Part shown: in pieces, positions 1 through 7,157 of the stretch | Layout of the letters: every line of letters begins with the position of its first letter | How positions within the stretch are numbered: position 1 is the stretch's first letter | Assembly: GCF_001941845.1 (NCBI RefSeq) | Contig: NZ_CP018870.1 | Span: 4,000,501-4,064,500 of the forward strand | Length of the DNA stretch: 64,000 bases | Source: Streptomyces sp. TN58 | GTDB lineage: Bacteria; Actinomycetota; Actinomycetes; Streptomycetales; Streptomycetaceae | Direction of reading: 5' to 3' | Made by a program: the position numbers and the translations under genes | The notes under the pieces: model-generated | Seen by the model: the letters and a program-made list of their open reading frames with translations, nothing else | Database searches by the model: none | Told to the model about the DNA's origin: nothing

Positions 1-1238
1 TCGTCGCCGTCCTCCGTGCCCACCTCGCCCAGCAGGTACGGGATCGGGCTGTGGCCGTGCACGACGCGGCTGCCGCCGTAGGTGTCGAGGAGTTCACGGA
101 CGGCCTGCGGGCCGGTCTCCTCGTCGCGGAAGGCGAACCGCTTGGTGAACTTCCGGAAGAGATCCCACGTGATGTCCACGTCGCCACGATTGAGGAGCTC
201 GTGGATGGTGTCGTTGACGTCCTCGATGGAGTCGCCGTAGTCGAGGTAGGCGGTGGTGTCGGAGTGCAGCAGCAGGTGGCCCTCCTCCAGCACGGCCGCG
301 TCCAGCCGCGACATCCACTGCAGGTGTACGTCCTGCAGGCGCTCCATGTCGGTGCGCTGGCCGCCGTTGAGCAGCCAGGCCGCCTGGAAGGTGGCGGTGC
401 CGGCGCCGGAGACGACGGGGGTGTCGCCGAACCGCTTGGCGCCGATGAGCAACAGCTCGTGATTGCCCATCAGGGCCTTGCAGTAGCCGCCGGCGGCGGC
501 CGCCTCGGCGGACAGCCGCATGACGAGGTCGATGACGCCGATGCCGTCGGGGCCGCGGTCGGTGAAGTCGCCGAGGAACCAGAGCCGGGCGTTGCCCGCG
601 GACCAGCGGCACTCCGAGTCGATCAGGCCCTGGGCCTGCAGCTCGGTGACGAGCTCGTCGAGGTAGCCGTGGACGTCGCCGACGACGTAGAGCGGGCCGG
701 GTCCGGCGGTGTCCTGCGGGACGTACTGGACCTGGACGGTGTCGCCGGGGCCGCCGCCGAGCGAGCCGGGGCTGATGACGGGGAGGTCCCGGTAGGTCGG
801 GGTGTAGCCGTCGGGCACGTCCTCCTCGGGACCCTGGCTCGTCGCCCGCACCGGCTCGGCCTCGGCGCGCGTGTCGGCGTCGGCGTGTCCCTGCGGCTGC
901 GGGTGGCCCTGGGGGCCCGCGTGCGGGTGCTCCTCGCGGCGCGGGTCGTGGCGGGCGCCGTGGCGCGGATCCTGACGCGGGTCGTGGTGCGGGACCGGCG
1001 GCGCGGGAGGCGCGGTACGAGCGGGCGGCGCGGGAGGCTGCGGCGTGTCCTCGGGCTGCCGCGGCACGGCGGCCTGTGCGGCGTCCTCGTAGTACGCGGG
1101 GTATTCGCCGTACACGGGGGCCTCGTCCGGCATACCGGTGGATACGGCGTACCGCGCGGCGGGTTCGGTGACTGGCACCCGGAAGTCCCGCAGCGTTTCC
1201 GTCCGCATCGCGGGTCCCTGACCGGCCCCCTGAGTCAT
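1..1238 (-). CDS. Calcineurin-like metallophosphoesterase, C-terminus beyond window
   Basis: The frame is open from an ATG at 1238 down to base 1, so about 412 residues are visible and the C-terminus is missing. The N-terminal 140 or so residues are a low-complexity Pro/Arg/His/Ala-rich region without recognisable fold. It is followed by a metallophosphatase domain with all the usual metal-binding blocks: GDVHGYLDEL, GDFTDRGPDGIGV, GNHELLL and the late VHGHSP. The family hydrolyses phosphomonoesters or phosphoprotein/nucleotide substrates using a dinuclear metal centre; which substrate cannot be told. The start is supported by GGAGGGG about 7 nt upstream. A hairpin lies in the leader. Domain assignment is firm, function is generic. 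Confidence 0.85.
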   Translation of the reverse strand, partial: MTQGAGQGPAMRTETLRDFRVPVTEPAARYAVSTGMPDEAPVYGEYPAYYEDAAQAAVPRQPEDTPQPPAPPARTAPPAPPVPHHDPRQDPRHGARHDPRREEHPHAGPQGHPQPQGHADADTRAEAEPVRATSQGPEEDVPDGYTPTYRDLPVISPGSLGGGPGDTVQVQYVPQDTAGPGPLYVVGDVHGYLDELVTELQAQGLIDSECRWSAGNARLWFLGDFTDRGPDGIGVIDLVMRLSAEAAAAGGYCKALMGNHELLLIGAKRFGDTPVVSGAGTATFQAAWLLNGGQRTDMERLQDVHLQWMSRLDAAVLEEGHLLLHSDTTAYLDYGDSIEDVNDTIHELLNRGDVDITWDLFRKFTKRFAFRDEETGPQAVRELLDTYGGSRVVHGHSPIPYLLGEVGTEDGD

Positions 1239-1274
1239 CGACCCCTCCACCACCGTCGCGCTGCCGTACACCTG

Positions 1275-1307
1275 CGGACCCTCCTGACCTCCGGGGAGGA
1301 GGGTCCG
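1275..1307 (-). other. Leader hairpin upstream of metallophosphoesterase
   Basis: An 11-bp perfect inverted repeat (CGGACCCTCCT / AGGAGGGTCCG, loop 11 nt) lies 37 nt upstream of the metallophosphoesterase start, within the probable 5' leader. It could be a terminator for the lacI-type gene upstream or a folded leader; there is no U-tract. Confidence 0.45.
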
Positions 1308-1468
1308 TGATGTCGTGCGCCCATCATAGGAATGCGGCTCGCGCTGTGTGACGCACCAGGGGTGGTGAATCCTTTGCGGAGCGTATCGTTCCTACCATTT
1401 TTGCCCGATATCGGCGCTGCTGAAATCTTGGACCGTCCGATGATCAGGCCGACCGGGCGGTCTGGCGG

Positions 1469-2584
1469 TCAGTCCTGGGCCGGAGATCGAGGCGGGCTGA
1501 CGGTCGTACGGGGCTGCCTGCGCTGCGACGAGGTACGGATGATCAGCTCGGTCGGGACGACCTGTTCGACGGGGCGTCCCGTGTCCACGCCCTCGATCGC
1601 GTCGATGAGCAACTGCACGACGGCGGTGCCGATGCGGCGCGGTTTGAGGGACAGGGTGGTGATGGGCGGCTCGGTGTTGGCGTACACGGTGGACTCGCTG
1701 CAGCAGACGAGCAGCAGGTCCTCGGGGACGCGCAGGCCGTAGCGGCGGGCGGCGGCGAGCAGGTCGGTGCCGTTGGGGTCGAAGAGCCCGTAGACGGCGT
1801 CGGGGCGGTCGGGGCGGGCGAGGAGCCGGTCGGCGGCCACGGCGCCCGCGCACGGGTCGTGGGCGGGGTAGGACTCGTAGACGGGGTCCTGGCCGACGCG
1901 CTCGCACCAGTTGAGGTACGCGGTGGTGGACAGGCGGGTGTAGGTGTCGGTGGTGGTGCCGGTCAGCAGCCCGATCCGGCGGGCGCCGGCGGCGGCGAGG
2001 TGGTCGAGGAGGCCGAGCACGGCGGCCTCGTGGTCGTTGTCGACCCAGGCGGTGACGGGGAGGGAGCCGGCGGGCCGGCCGTCCGAGACGACGGGCAGGC
2101 CCTGGCGGACCAGCTCGGTGACGACGGGGTCGTGGTCGGAGGGGTCGATCACGACGGTGCCGTCGAGAGCCACGTTCGACCACACGTCGTGGCGCGAGGT
2201 GGCGGGGAGGATGACGAGTGCGTAGCCGCGGGCGAGCGCCGCCGAGGTGGCGGCCCTGGCCATCTCGGCGAAGTAGGCGAATTCGGTGAAGGTGAAAGGT
2301 TCATCCCCGTACGTGGTCACGGTCAGGCCGATGAGGCCGGACTTGCCGGTACGGAGGGTGCGGGCGGCGGCCGACGGGCGGTAGCCGAGCCGGTCGGCGA
2401 CTTCGCGAACATGGCGGCGGGTGGCGTCGGGCAGCCGTCCCTTGCCATTGAGCGCGTCGGAGACGGTCGTGATGGAGACGCCCGCCGCGGCGGCCACGTC
2501 CCTGATGCCGGCCCGGCCCTGTCGGCCGGCGGCCCGCCGGGTGGTCTCGGTCCGGCTCACCTGATGCTTCCCTGCTGCTGTCAT
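1469..2584 (-). CDS. LacI-family transcriptional regulator
   Basis: The 371-residue product has an N-terminal LacI helix-turn-helix at about residues 26-72 (core GVSITTVSDALNGKGRLP, hinge RTLRTGKSGLIGL) followed by a periplasmic-binding-protein-like effector domain. The usual length for the family is 330-370. I chose the ATG at 2584; a longer frame upstream would run through a perfect palindrome and lacks the domain. The gene is divergent from the aminotransferase at 2946. Such proteins normally repress sugar or nucleoside uptake genes and often themselves; no transport or sugar gene is adjacent, so the regulon is unknown. Confidence 0.9.
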   Translation of the reverse strand: MTAAGKHQVSRTETTRRAAGRQGRAGIRDVAAAAGVSITTVSDALNGKGRLPDATRRHVREVADRLGYRPSAAARTLRTGKSGLIGLTVTTYGDEPFTFTEFAYFAEMARAATSAALARGYALVILPATSRHDVWSNVALDGTVVIDPSDHDPVVTELVRQGLPVVSDGRPAGSLPVTAWVDNDHEAAVLGLLDHLAAAGARRIGLLTGTTTDTYTRLSTTAYLNWCERVGQDPVYESYPAHDPCAGAVAADRLLARPDRPDAVYGLFDPNGTDLLAAARRYGLRVPEDLLLVCCSESTVYANTEPPITTLSLKPRRIGTAVVQLLIDAIEGVDTGRPVEQVVPTELIIRTSSQRRQPRTTVSPPRSPAQD

Positions 2585-2945
2585 GGCGAGCCGATAGTAG
2601 GGCTCGGTGGGGCGGGTGGTCCGGGTGCATATGCACCCGTTGACAGGCACGTTTCTGCGTGGTTCACCACCCGTAATGACCTTGGAAACAAAGGCATTTG
2701 ATCGCGGGGGTCGATGGGGGAGCTTGTCGGCGGGACGGGGCATGCCAAACCGGCGCGGTTTTGGGCCGACCGCAACTCACCTGCACGAGGGATGCGCGCC
2801 ACGGCGTAGGCCACCGGCGCGCGCATATATGCGTGCGCTCCCCCGCATTCCAGGCGCCCCCATTCTCGGAAGGGCGGAATCCTCATAAGGTGAGCAGTAT
2901 TGAGTCGACGGCGACGTCGTACGGGACGGTCGAGGAGGACCTGCG
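2585..2945. other. Divergent intergenic region lacI-type / aminotransferase
   Basis: This 361-bp gap has no credible gene. It contains the 18-bp palindrome at 2622-2639 and a second 12-bp perfect palindrome CGCATATATGCG at 2822-2833. The latter lies about 110 bp upstream of the aminotransferase start and could be a second operator or a promoter-associated site. AGGAGG at about 2933-2938 is the ribosome binding site for the aminotransferase. Confidence 0.6.
2622..2639. promoter_or_regulatory. 18-bp perfect palindrome, probable LacI-type operator
   Basis: CGGGTGCATATGCACCCG is self-complementary over all 18 bases and sits 38 bp upstream of the lacI-type start codon. Position and symmetry suit an autoregulatory operator, although LacI operators usually have a central CG rather than TA. 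Confidence 0.6.
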
Positions 2946-4025
2946 GTGAGCGAGAACAGCCCGAAGCTGCGCGCCGAGCTGGACGGCATTCCGACATACA
3001 AGCCCGGCAAGCCGGCTGCCGCGGGCGGGCCCGTCGCGTACAAGCTGTCCTCGAACGAGAACCCGTACCCGCCCCTGCCGGGGGTGCTGGAGAGCGCGGT
3101 CACGGCGGCGGGGAGCTTCAACCGGTACCCCGACATGGCCTGCACCGGCCTGGTGAACGAGATCGCCGAGCGGTTCGGCGTGCCGGTCGAGCACGTGGCC
3201 ACGGGCACCGGTTCGGTGGGCGTGGCCCAGTCGCTGATCCAGTCCACGGCCGGCCCGGGCGACGAGGTCATGTACGCCTGGCGCTCCTTCGAGGCGTACC
3301 CGATCATCACGCAGATCTCGGGCGCGACCTCGGTGCAGGTCCCGTTGACCGACGGGGACGTGCACGACCTGGACGCCATGGCCGCGGCGATCACCGAGCG
3401 GACCCGGCTGATCTTCGTCTGCAATCCGAACAACCCCACCGGCACCGCCGTGCGCCGGGAGGAGCTGGAGCGCTTTCTGGACCGGGTGCCCTCGGACGTC
3501 CTGGTGGTCCTGGACGAGGCGTACCGCGAGTTCGTGCGCGACACGGACGTCCCGGACGGCATCGAGCTGTACCGCGACCGCCCCAACGTCGCCGTGCTGC
3601 GTACGTTCTCCAAGGCGTACGGGCTGGCCGGTCTGCGGGTCGGCTTCGCGGTGGCGCACGAGCGGGTGGCGGCGGCGCTGCGCAAGACGGCGGTGCCCTT
3701 CGGCGTCAGCCAGCTCGCGCAGGACGCGGCGGTCGCCTCGCTGCGGGCCGAGGACGAGCTGATGGGCCGCGTCGGAGCCCTGGTGGGCGAGCGTGCGAGG
3801 GTCCACGGGGCGCTGCTGGCGCAGGGCTGGACGGTGCCGGACACGCAGGCGAACTTCGTGTGGATGCGGCTGGGCGAGCGGACCGCGGAGTTCGCGGCCG
3901 CCTGCGAGAAGGCCGGTGTGGTGGTCCGGCCCTTCGCGGGCGAGGGCCTTCGGGTCACGATCGGCGAGCCCGAGGCGAACGACCTCTTCCTGCACACGGC
4001 GGAGGCGTTCTTCAAGGAGCTCTAG
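2946..4025 (+). CDS. Histidinol-phosphate/aromatic aminotransferase (HisC family)
   Basis: A 359-residue fold-type I, PLP-dependent aminotransferase. Visible motifs are SSNENPYPP near the N-terminus, CNPNNPTG for cofactor contact, LDEAYREF, and [16 protein letters not shown], whose Lys is the PLP Schiff-base lysine. The GTG start follows AGGAGG by a normal distance. HisC-family enzymes transfer the amino group between glutamate and histidinol phosphate or aromatic keto acids. The gene is not in a histidine operon, so this is probably the second HisC/aromatic-acid paralogue typical of Streptomyces, possibly serving phenylalanine or tyrosine synthesis. It is convergent with the cyclophilin-like gene. 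Confidence 0.9.
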   Translation: MSENSPKLRAELDGIPTYKPGKPAAAGGPVAYKLSSNENPYPPLPGVLESAVTAAGSFNRYPDMACTGLVNEIAERFGVPVEHVATGTGSVGVAQSLIQSTAGPGDEVMYAWRSFEAYPIITQISGATSVQVPLTDGDVHDLDAMAAAITERTRLIFVCNPNNPTGTAVRREELERFLDRVPSDVLVVLDEAYREFVRDTDVPDGIELYRDRPNVAVLRTFSKAYGLAGLRVGFAVAHERVAAALRKTAVPFGVSQLAQDAAVASLRAEDELMGRVGALVGERARVHGALLAQGWTVPDTQANFVWMRLGERTAEFAAACEKAGVVVRPFAGEGLRVTIGEPEANDLFLHTAEAFFKEL

Positions 4026-4065
4026 GCTCCGGACTCCGTGGGGCGGAGGAGCCGGCCGGGAGGGT

Positions 4066-4434
4066 TCAGGCCAGTTCCACGCGCACGGGGTCGCCGTCGC
4101 GGACGGTGGACAGCAGGCGGGGGTCGCCGTCGAACGAGCCGAGCACGTTGCACGGGCTCGCCAGGCGGCTCTCGCCGGTGCGCGAGATGGGCGTCGGGCC
4201 GTAGGGCAGCGCGAGGGCGTCGCCCTCGGTCCAGAACGCGACGGTGCCGGGCTCGACGACCTGACGGGCGTCGGCCTCCAGCGCCGCGGAGACGCCGGTG
4301 TCGAAGTAGACCTCCTCACCCCAGGTGTTCGCGGAAGCGGAGATCGGAAGGGCCTCGATCAGCGCCTTGCTGGTCGGGGTCTCGTGCAGGGTTGCCGTGA
4401 GCTGGCCCGCAGGCCAGGAGATTCGAATCTGCAT
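4066..4434 (-). CDS. Cyclophilin-like fold protein
   Basis: A 122-residue protein beginning MQIRISWPAGQLTATLHETP and containing WGEEVYFDTGV, EPGTVAFWTEGDALALPYGP and a C-terminal DGDPVRVELA. This pattern belongs to the small cyclophilin-like family (TM1367 type), a beta barrel related to peptidyl-prolyl isomerases but lacking the classic catalytic arginine block. Ligand and reaction are unknown. It is transcribed divergently from cydA, and a strong inverted repeat begins only 8 bp upstream of its start, so it is probably under dedicated repression. Confidence 0.75.
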   Translation of the reverse strand: MQIRISWPAGQLTATLHETPTSKALIEALPISASANTWGEEVYFDTGVSAALEADARQVVEPGTVAFWTEGDALALPYGPTPISRTGESRLASPCNVLGSFDGDPRLLSTVRDGDPVRVELA

Positions 4435-4441
4435 GAGCCAA

Positions 4442-4460
4442 ATTCAACAATCTGTTGAAT
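4442..4460. promoter_or_regulatory. 19-bp inverted repeat operator for the cyclophilin-like gene
   Basis: ATTCAACA-ATC-TGTTGAAT has perfect 8-bp arms and a 3-bp centre, and is flanked by a further GCCAA/TTGGC pair. It is AT-rich against a GC-rich background and lies directly in front of the start codon at 4434. The shape suits a MarR/HxlR- or TetR-type dimeric repressor; no such gene is adjacent. Confidence 0.6.
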
Positions 4461-4522
4461 GGATTGGCTAGGGGTACCCCGGGTGAAGGTCGCCGAAAGC
4501 GGTGCGCCATAATGCTTGTGAA

Positions 4523-4538
4523 TGTGAACGCGTTCACA
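4523..4538. promoter_or_regulatory. Rex operator (ROP) of cydABCD
   Basis: TGTGAACGCGTTCACA is a perfect 16-bp palindrome and an exact match to the Streptomyces Rex site (TGTGAAC-N2-GTTCACA). It is 84 bp upstream of cydA. Rex is the NADH/NAD+-sensing repressor known to control cydABCD in S. coelicolor. A second half-site CTTGTGAA at 4515-4522 is complementary to TTCACAAG at 4533-4540, giving an overlapping alternative repeat. Confidence 0.92.
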
Positions 4539-4621
4539 AGCGCGCCTGCTTCCTCCCGCTTTGGGTGGGCTCTGGAGGCGGATCTCCCTTGTGATCGCGG
4601 CGACACGAAGGAGACGAGGAC

Positions 4622-6127
4622 GTGGACCTGGCTCTGGCGCCAGAAACCCTGGCTCGATGGCAGTTCGGCATCACCACCGTCTATCACTTCCTCTTCGTGC
4701 CCCTCACGATCTCGCTCGCCGCGCTCACCGCCGGCCTGCAGACCGCCTGGGTGCGCACCGGGAAGGAGAAGTACCTCAGGGCCACCAAGTTCTGGGGCAA
4801 GCTTTTCTTGATCAATATCGCGATGGGTGTCGTCACCGGCATCGTCCAGGAGTTCCAGTTCGGAATGAACTGGTCCGACTACTCGCGGTTCGTCGGCGAC
4901 ATCTTCGGTGCCCCGCTCGCCTTCGAAGCGCTGATCGCCTTCTTCTTCGAGTCCACCTTCATCGGACTGTGGATCTTCGGCTGGGACAAGCTGCCCAAGA
5001 GGATCCACCTGGCCTGCATCTGGATGGTGTCCATCGGCACCATCCTGTCCGCCTACTTCATCCTGGCGGCCAACTCCTGGATGCAGCACCCCGTCGGGTA
5101 CCGGATCAACGAGGAGCGCGGTCGAGCCGAGCTCACCGACTTCTGGCTGGTACTCACCCAGAACACCGCCCTCACCCAGTTCTTCCACACCATGACGGCC
5201 GCCTTCCTCGTCGGCGGCGCGTTCATGGCCGGCATATCCGCCTACCACCTGGCGCGCAGGAAGCACGTCCCGGTGATGCGCAGCTCGCTGCGCCTGGGCC
5301 TGGTCGTCCTGATCATCGCCGGCATGGGCACGGCGATCAGCGGTGACCTCCTGGGCAAGGTCATGTTCAAGCAGCAGCCCATGAAGATGGCCGCCGCCGA
5401 GGCCCTCTGGGACGGCGAAGCGCCCGCGCCCTTCTCCGTCTTCGCCTACGGAGACGTCGAGAAGGGCCACAACAAGGTGGCCGTCGAGATCCCCGGTCTG
5501 CTGTCGTTCCTCGCCAACGACGACTTCACCTCCTTCGTTCCGGGCATCAACGACGTCAACAAGACCGAGCAGGAGAAGTTCGGGCCGGGCGACTACCGGC
5601 CCAACATCCCGGTCGCGTACTGGGGCTTCCGCTGGATGATCGGCTTCGGCATGGCCTCGCTCGGCGTGGGCGTGCTGGGGCTCTGGCTGACCCGCAGGAA
5701 GTTCCTGCTGCCGCCGGGGCTGCGCACCGGGGAGGACGAGGTCCCGAACCTGGTGCTCTTCAGGAAGGCGCTGAGCCCCAGGATCGGCAACCTCTACTGG
5801 ATCGTCGCCCTCTGGACCATGGGCTTCCCGCTCATCGCCAACTCCTGGGGCTGGATCTTCACCGAGATGGGCCGCCAGCCGTGGGTGGTCTACGGAGTGC
5901 TGCGCACCCGCGACGCGGTCTCGCCGCACGTCTCACAGGGCGAGGTGCTCACCTCGATGATCGGCTTCACCCTGCTCTACGCGGTGCTGGCCGTGATCGA
6001 GGTCAGGCTCCTGGTCAAGTACGTCAAGATCGGCCCGCCGGAGCTCACCGAGGCCGACCTCAACCCGCCCACCAAGATCGGCGGGGACGACAAGAACCCC
6101 GACCGGCCGATGGCCTTCTCGTACTGA
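4622..6127 (+). CDS. cydA: Cytochrome bd ubiquinol/menaquinol oxidase subunit I
   Basis: The 501-residue polytopic membrane protein carries the haem-binding subunit of the high-affinity terminal oxidase that reduces oxygen to water with quinol. Expected ligands are visible: His22 (b595/d side), the acidic FEALIAFFFE segment with Glu102 and Glu110, and the b558 ligands His189 (TQFFHTM) and Met339 (YWGFRWMIGFGM). The diagnostic GRQPW motif is at 417-421, and the short quinol loop is as in actinobacterial and Bacillus enzymes. The GTG start is preceded by AAGGAG. Expression should rise when NADH accumulates under low oxygen, through the Rex operator upstream. Confidence 0.97.
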   Translation: MDLALAPETLARWQFGITTVYHFLFVPLTISLAALTAGLQTAWVRTGKEKYLRATKFWGKLFLINIAMGVVTGIVQEFQFGMNWSDYSRFVGDIFGAPLAFEALIAFFFESTFIGLWIFGWDKLPKRIHLACIWMVSIGTILSAYFILAANSWMQHPVGYRINEERGRAELTDFWLVLTQNTALTQFFHTMTAAFLVGGAFMAGISAYHLARRKHVPVMRSSLRLGLVVLIIAGMGTAISGDLLGKVMFKQQPMKMAAAEALWDGEAPAPFSVFAYGDVEKGHNKVAVEIPGLLSFLANDDFTSFVPGINDVNKTEQEKFGPGDYRPNIPVAYWGFRWMIGFGMASLGVGVLGLWLTRRKFLLPPGLRTGEDEVPNLVLFRKALSPRIGNLYWIVALWTMGFPLIANSWGWIFTEMGRQPWVVYGVLRTRDAVSPHVSQGEVLTSMIGFTLLYAVLAVIEVRLLVKYVKIGPPELTEADLNPPTKIGGDDKNPDRPMAFSY

Positions 6128-6145
6128 GGCTGAGGAGAACGCACC

Positions 6146-7147
6146 ATGGAGCTCCACGACGTCTGGTTCGTGCTGATCGCCGTCCTGTGGATCGGCTACT
6201 TCTTCCTGGAGGGCTTCGACTTCGGCATCGGGGTACTGACCAAGCTGCTCGCCCGAGACCGTACGGAGAAGCGGGTACTGATCAACACGATCGGGCCCGT
6301 GTGGGACGGCAACGAGGTCTGGCTGCTCACGGCCGGCGGTGCGACCTTCGCCGCCTTCCCCGACTGGTACGCCACCCTCTTCTCCGGCTTCTACCTGCCG
6401 CTGCTGGTCATCCTGGTCTGCCTGATCATCCGCGGGGTGGCCTTCGAGTACCGGCACAAGCGCCCCGAGGACAGGTGGCAGACCAACTGGGAACACGCGA
6501 TCTTCTGGACCTCCCTGATCCCCGCCTTCCTGTGGGGCGTGGCCTTCGCCAACATCGTGCGCGGGGTGAAGATCGACCAGGACAAGGAGTACGTCGGGAG
6601 CCTCCTCGACCTGCTCAACGTCTACTCGCTCCTCGGCGGCCTGGTCACCCTCACGCTGTTCACCTTCCACGGTGCGGTGTTCGCCTCGCTCAAGACCGTC
6701 GGTGACATCCGGGACCGTGCGCGCGGGACGGCGACCGTGCTGGGTCTCGTCGCCGCCGTGCTGGCTCTGGTCTTCCTGATCTGGACCCAGGTCTCGCGCG
6801 GCGACGGCAAGAGCCTGGCCGCCATGGCGGTGGCGGTGCTGGCCCTGCTCGGCGCGCTCGGCTTCAACCTGGCGGGACGCGAGGGCTGGTCGTTCGCCCT
6901 GTCCGGGATCACCATCGCGGCGGCCGTGGCGATGCTCTTCCTGACGCTCTTCCCGAACGTGATGCCCTCCTCGCTCGACGCAGCCTGGAACCTCACGGTC
7001 ACCAACGCCTCGTCCAGCCCCTACACGCTGAAGATCATGACCTGGCTGGCCGCCGTGGCCACCCCGCTCGTGCTGCTCTACCAGGGCTGGACGTACTGGG
7101 TGTTCCGCAAGCGGATCGGTACGCAGCACATCGTCGACGCGCACTGA
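6146..7147 (+). CDS. cydB: Cytochrome bd oxidase subunit II
   Basis: The 333-residue integral membrane protein starts MELHDVWFVLIAVLWIGYFFLEGFDFGIGVL, the typical CydB N-terminus with the FEGFDFG-like motif, and contains GPVWDGNEVWLL, both hallmarks of the family. It pairs with CydA to form the oxidase. It begins 18 nt after cydA with a GAGGAG ribosome binding site, so the two are one operon, continued by cydCD 10 nt downstream. Confidence 0.97.
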   Translation: MELHDVWFVLIAVLWIGYFFLEGFDFGIGVLTKLLARDRTEKRVLINTIGPVWDGNEVWLLTAGGATFAAFPDWYATLFSGFYLPLLVILVCLIIRGVAFEYRHKRPEDRWQTNWEHAIFWTSLIPAFLWGVAFANIVRGVKIDQDKEYVGSLLDLLNVYSLLGGLVTLTLFTFHGAVFASLKTVGDIRDRARGTATVLGLVAAVLALVFLIWTQVSRGDGKSLAAMAVAVLALLGALGFNLAGREGWSFALSGITIAAAVAMLFLTLFPNVMPSSLDAAWNLTVTNASSSPYTLKIMTWLAAVATPLVLLYQGWTYWVFRKRIGTQHIVDAH

Positions 7148-7157
7148 GCCTGGAGGG

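Noticed and set aside
51..1310. Long + strand frame opposite the metallophosphoesterase
   Set aside because: It is the complement of a real domain-bearing gene (GDVHG, GNHE); its product is Val/Gly/Arg low complexity, an effect of high GC content.
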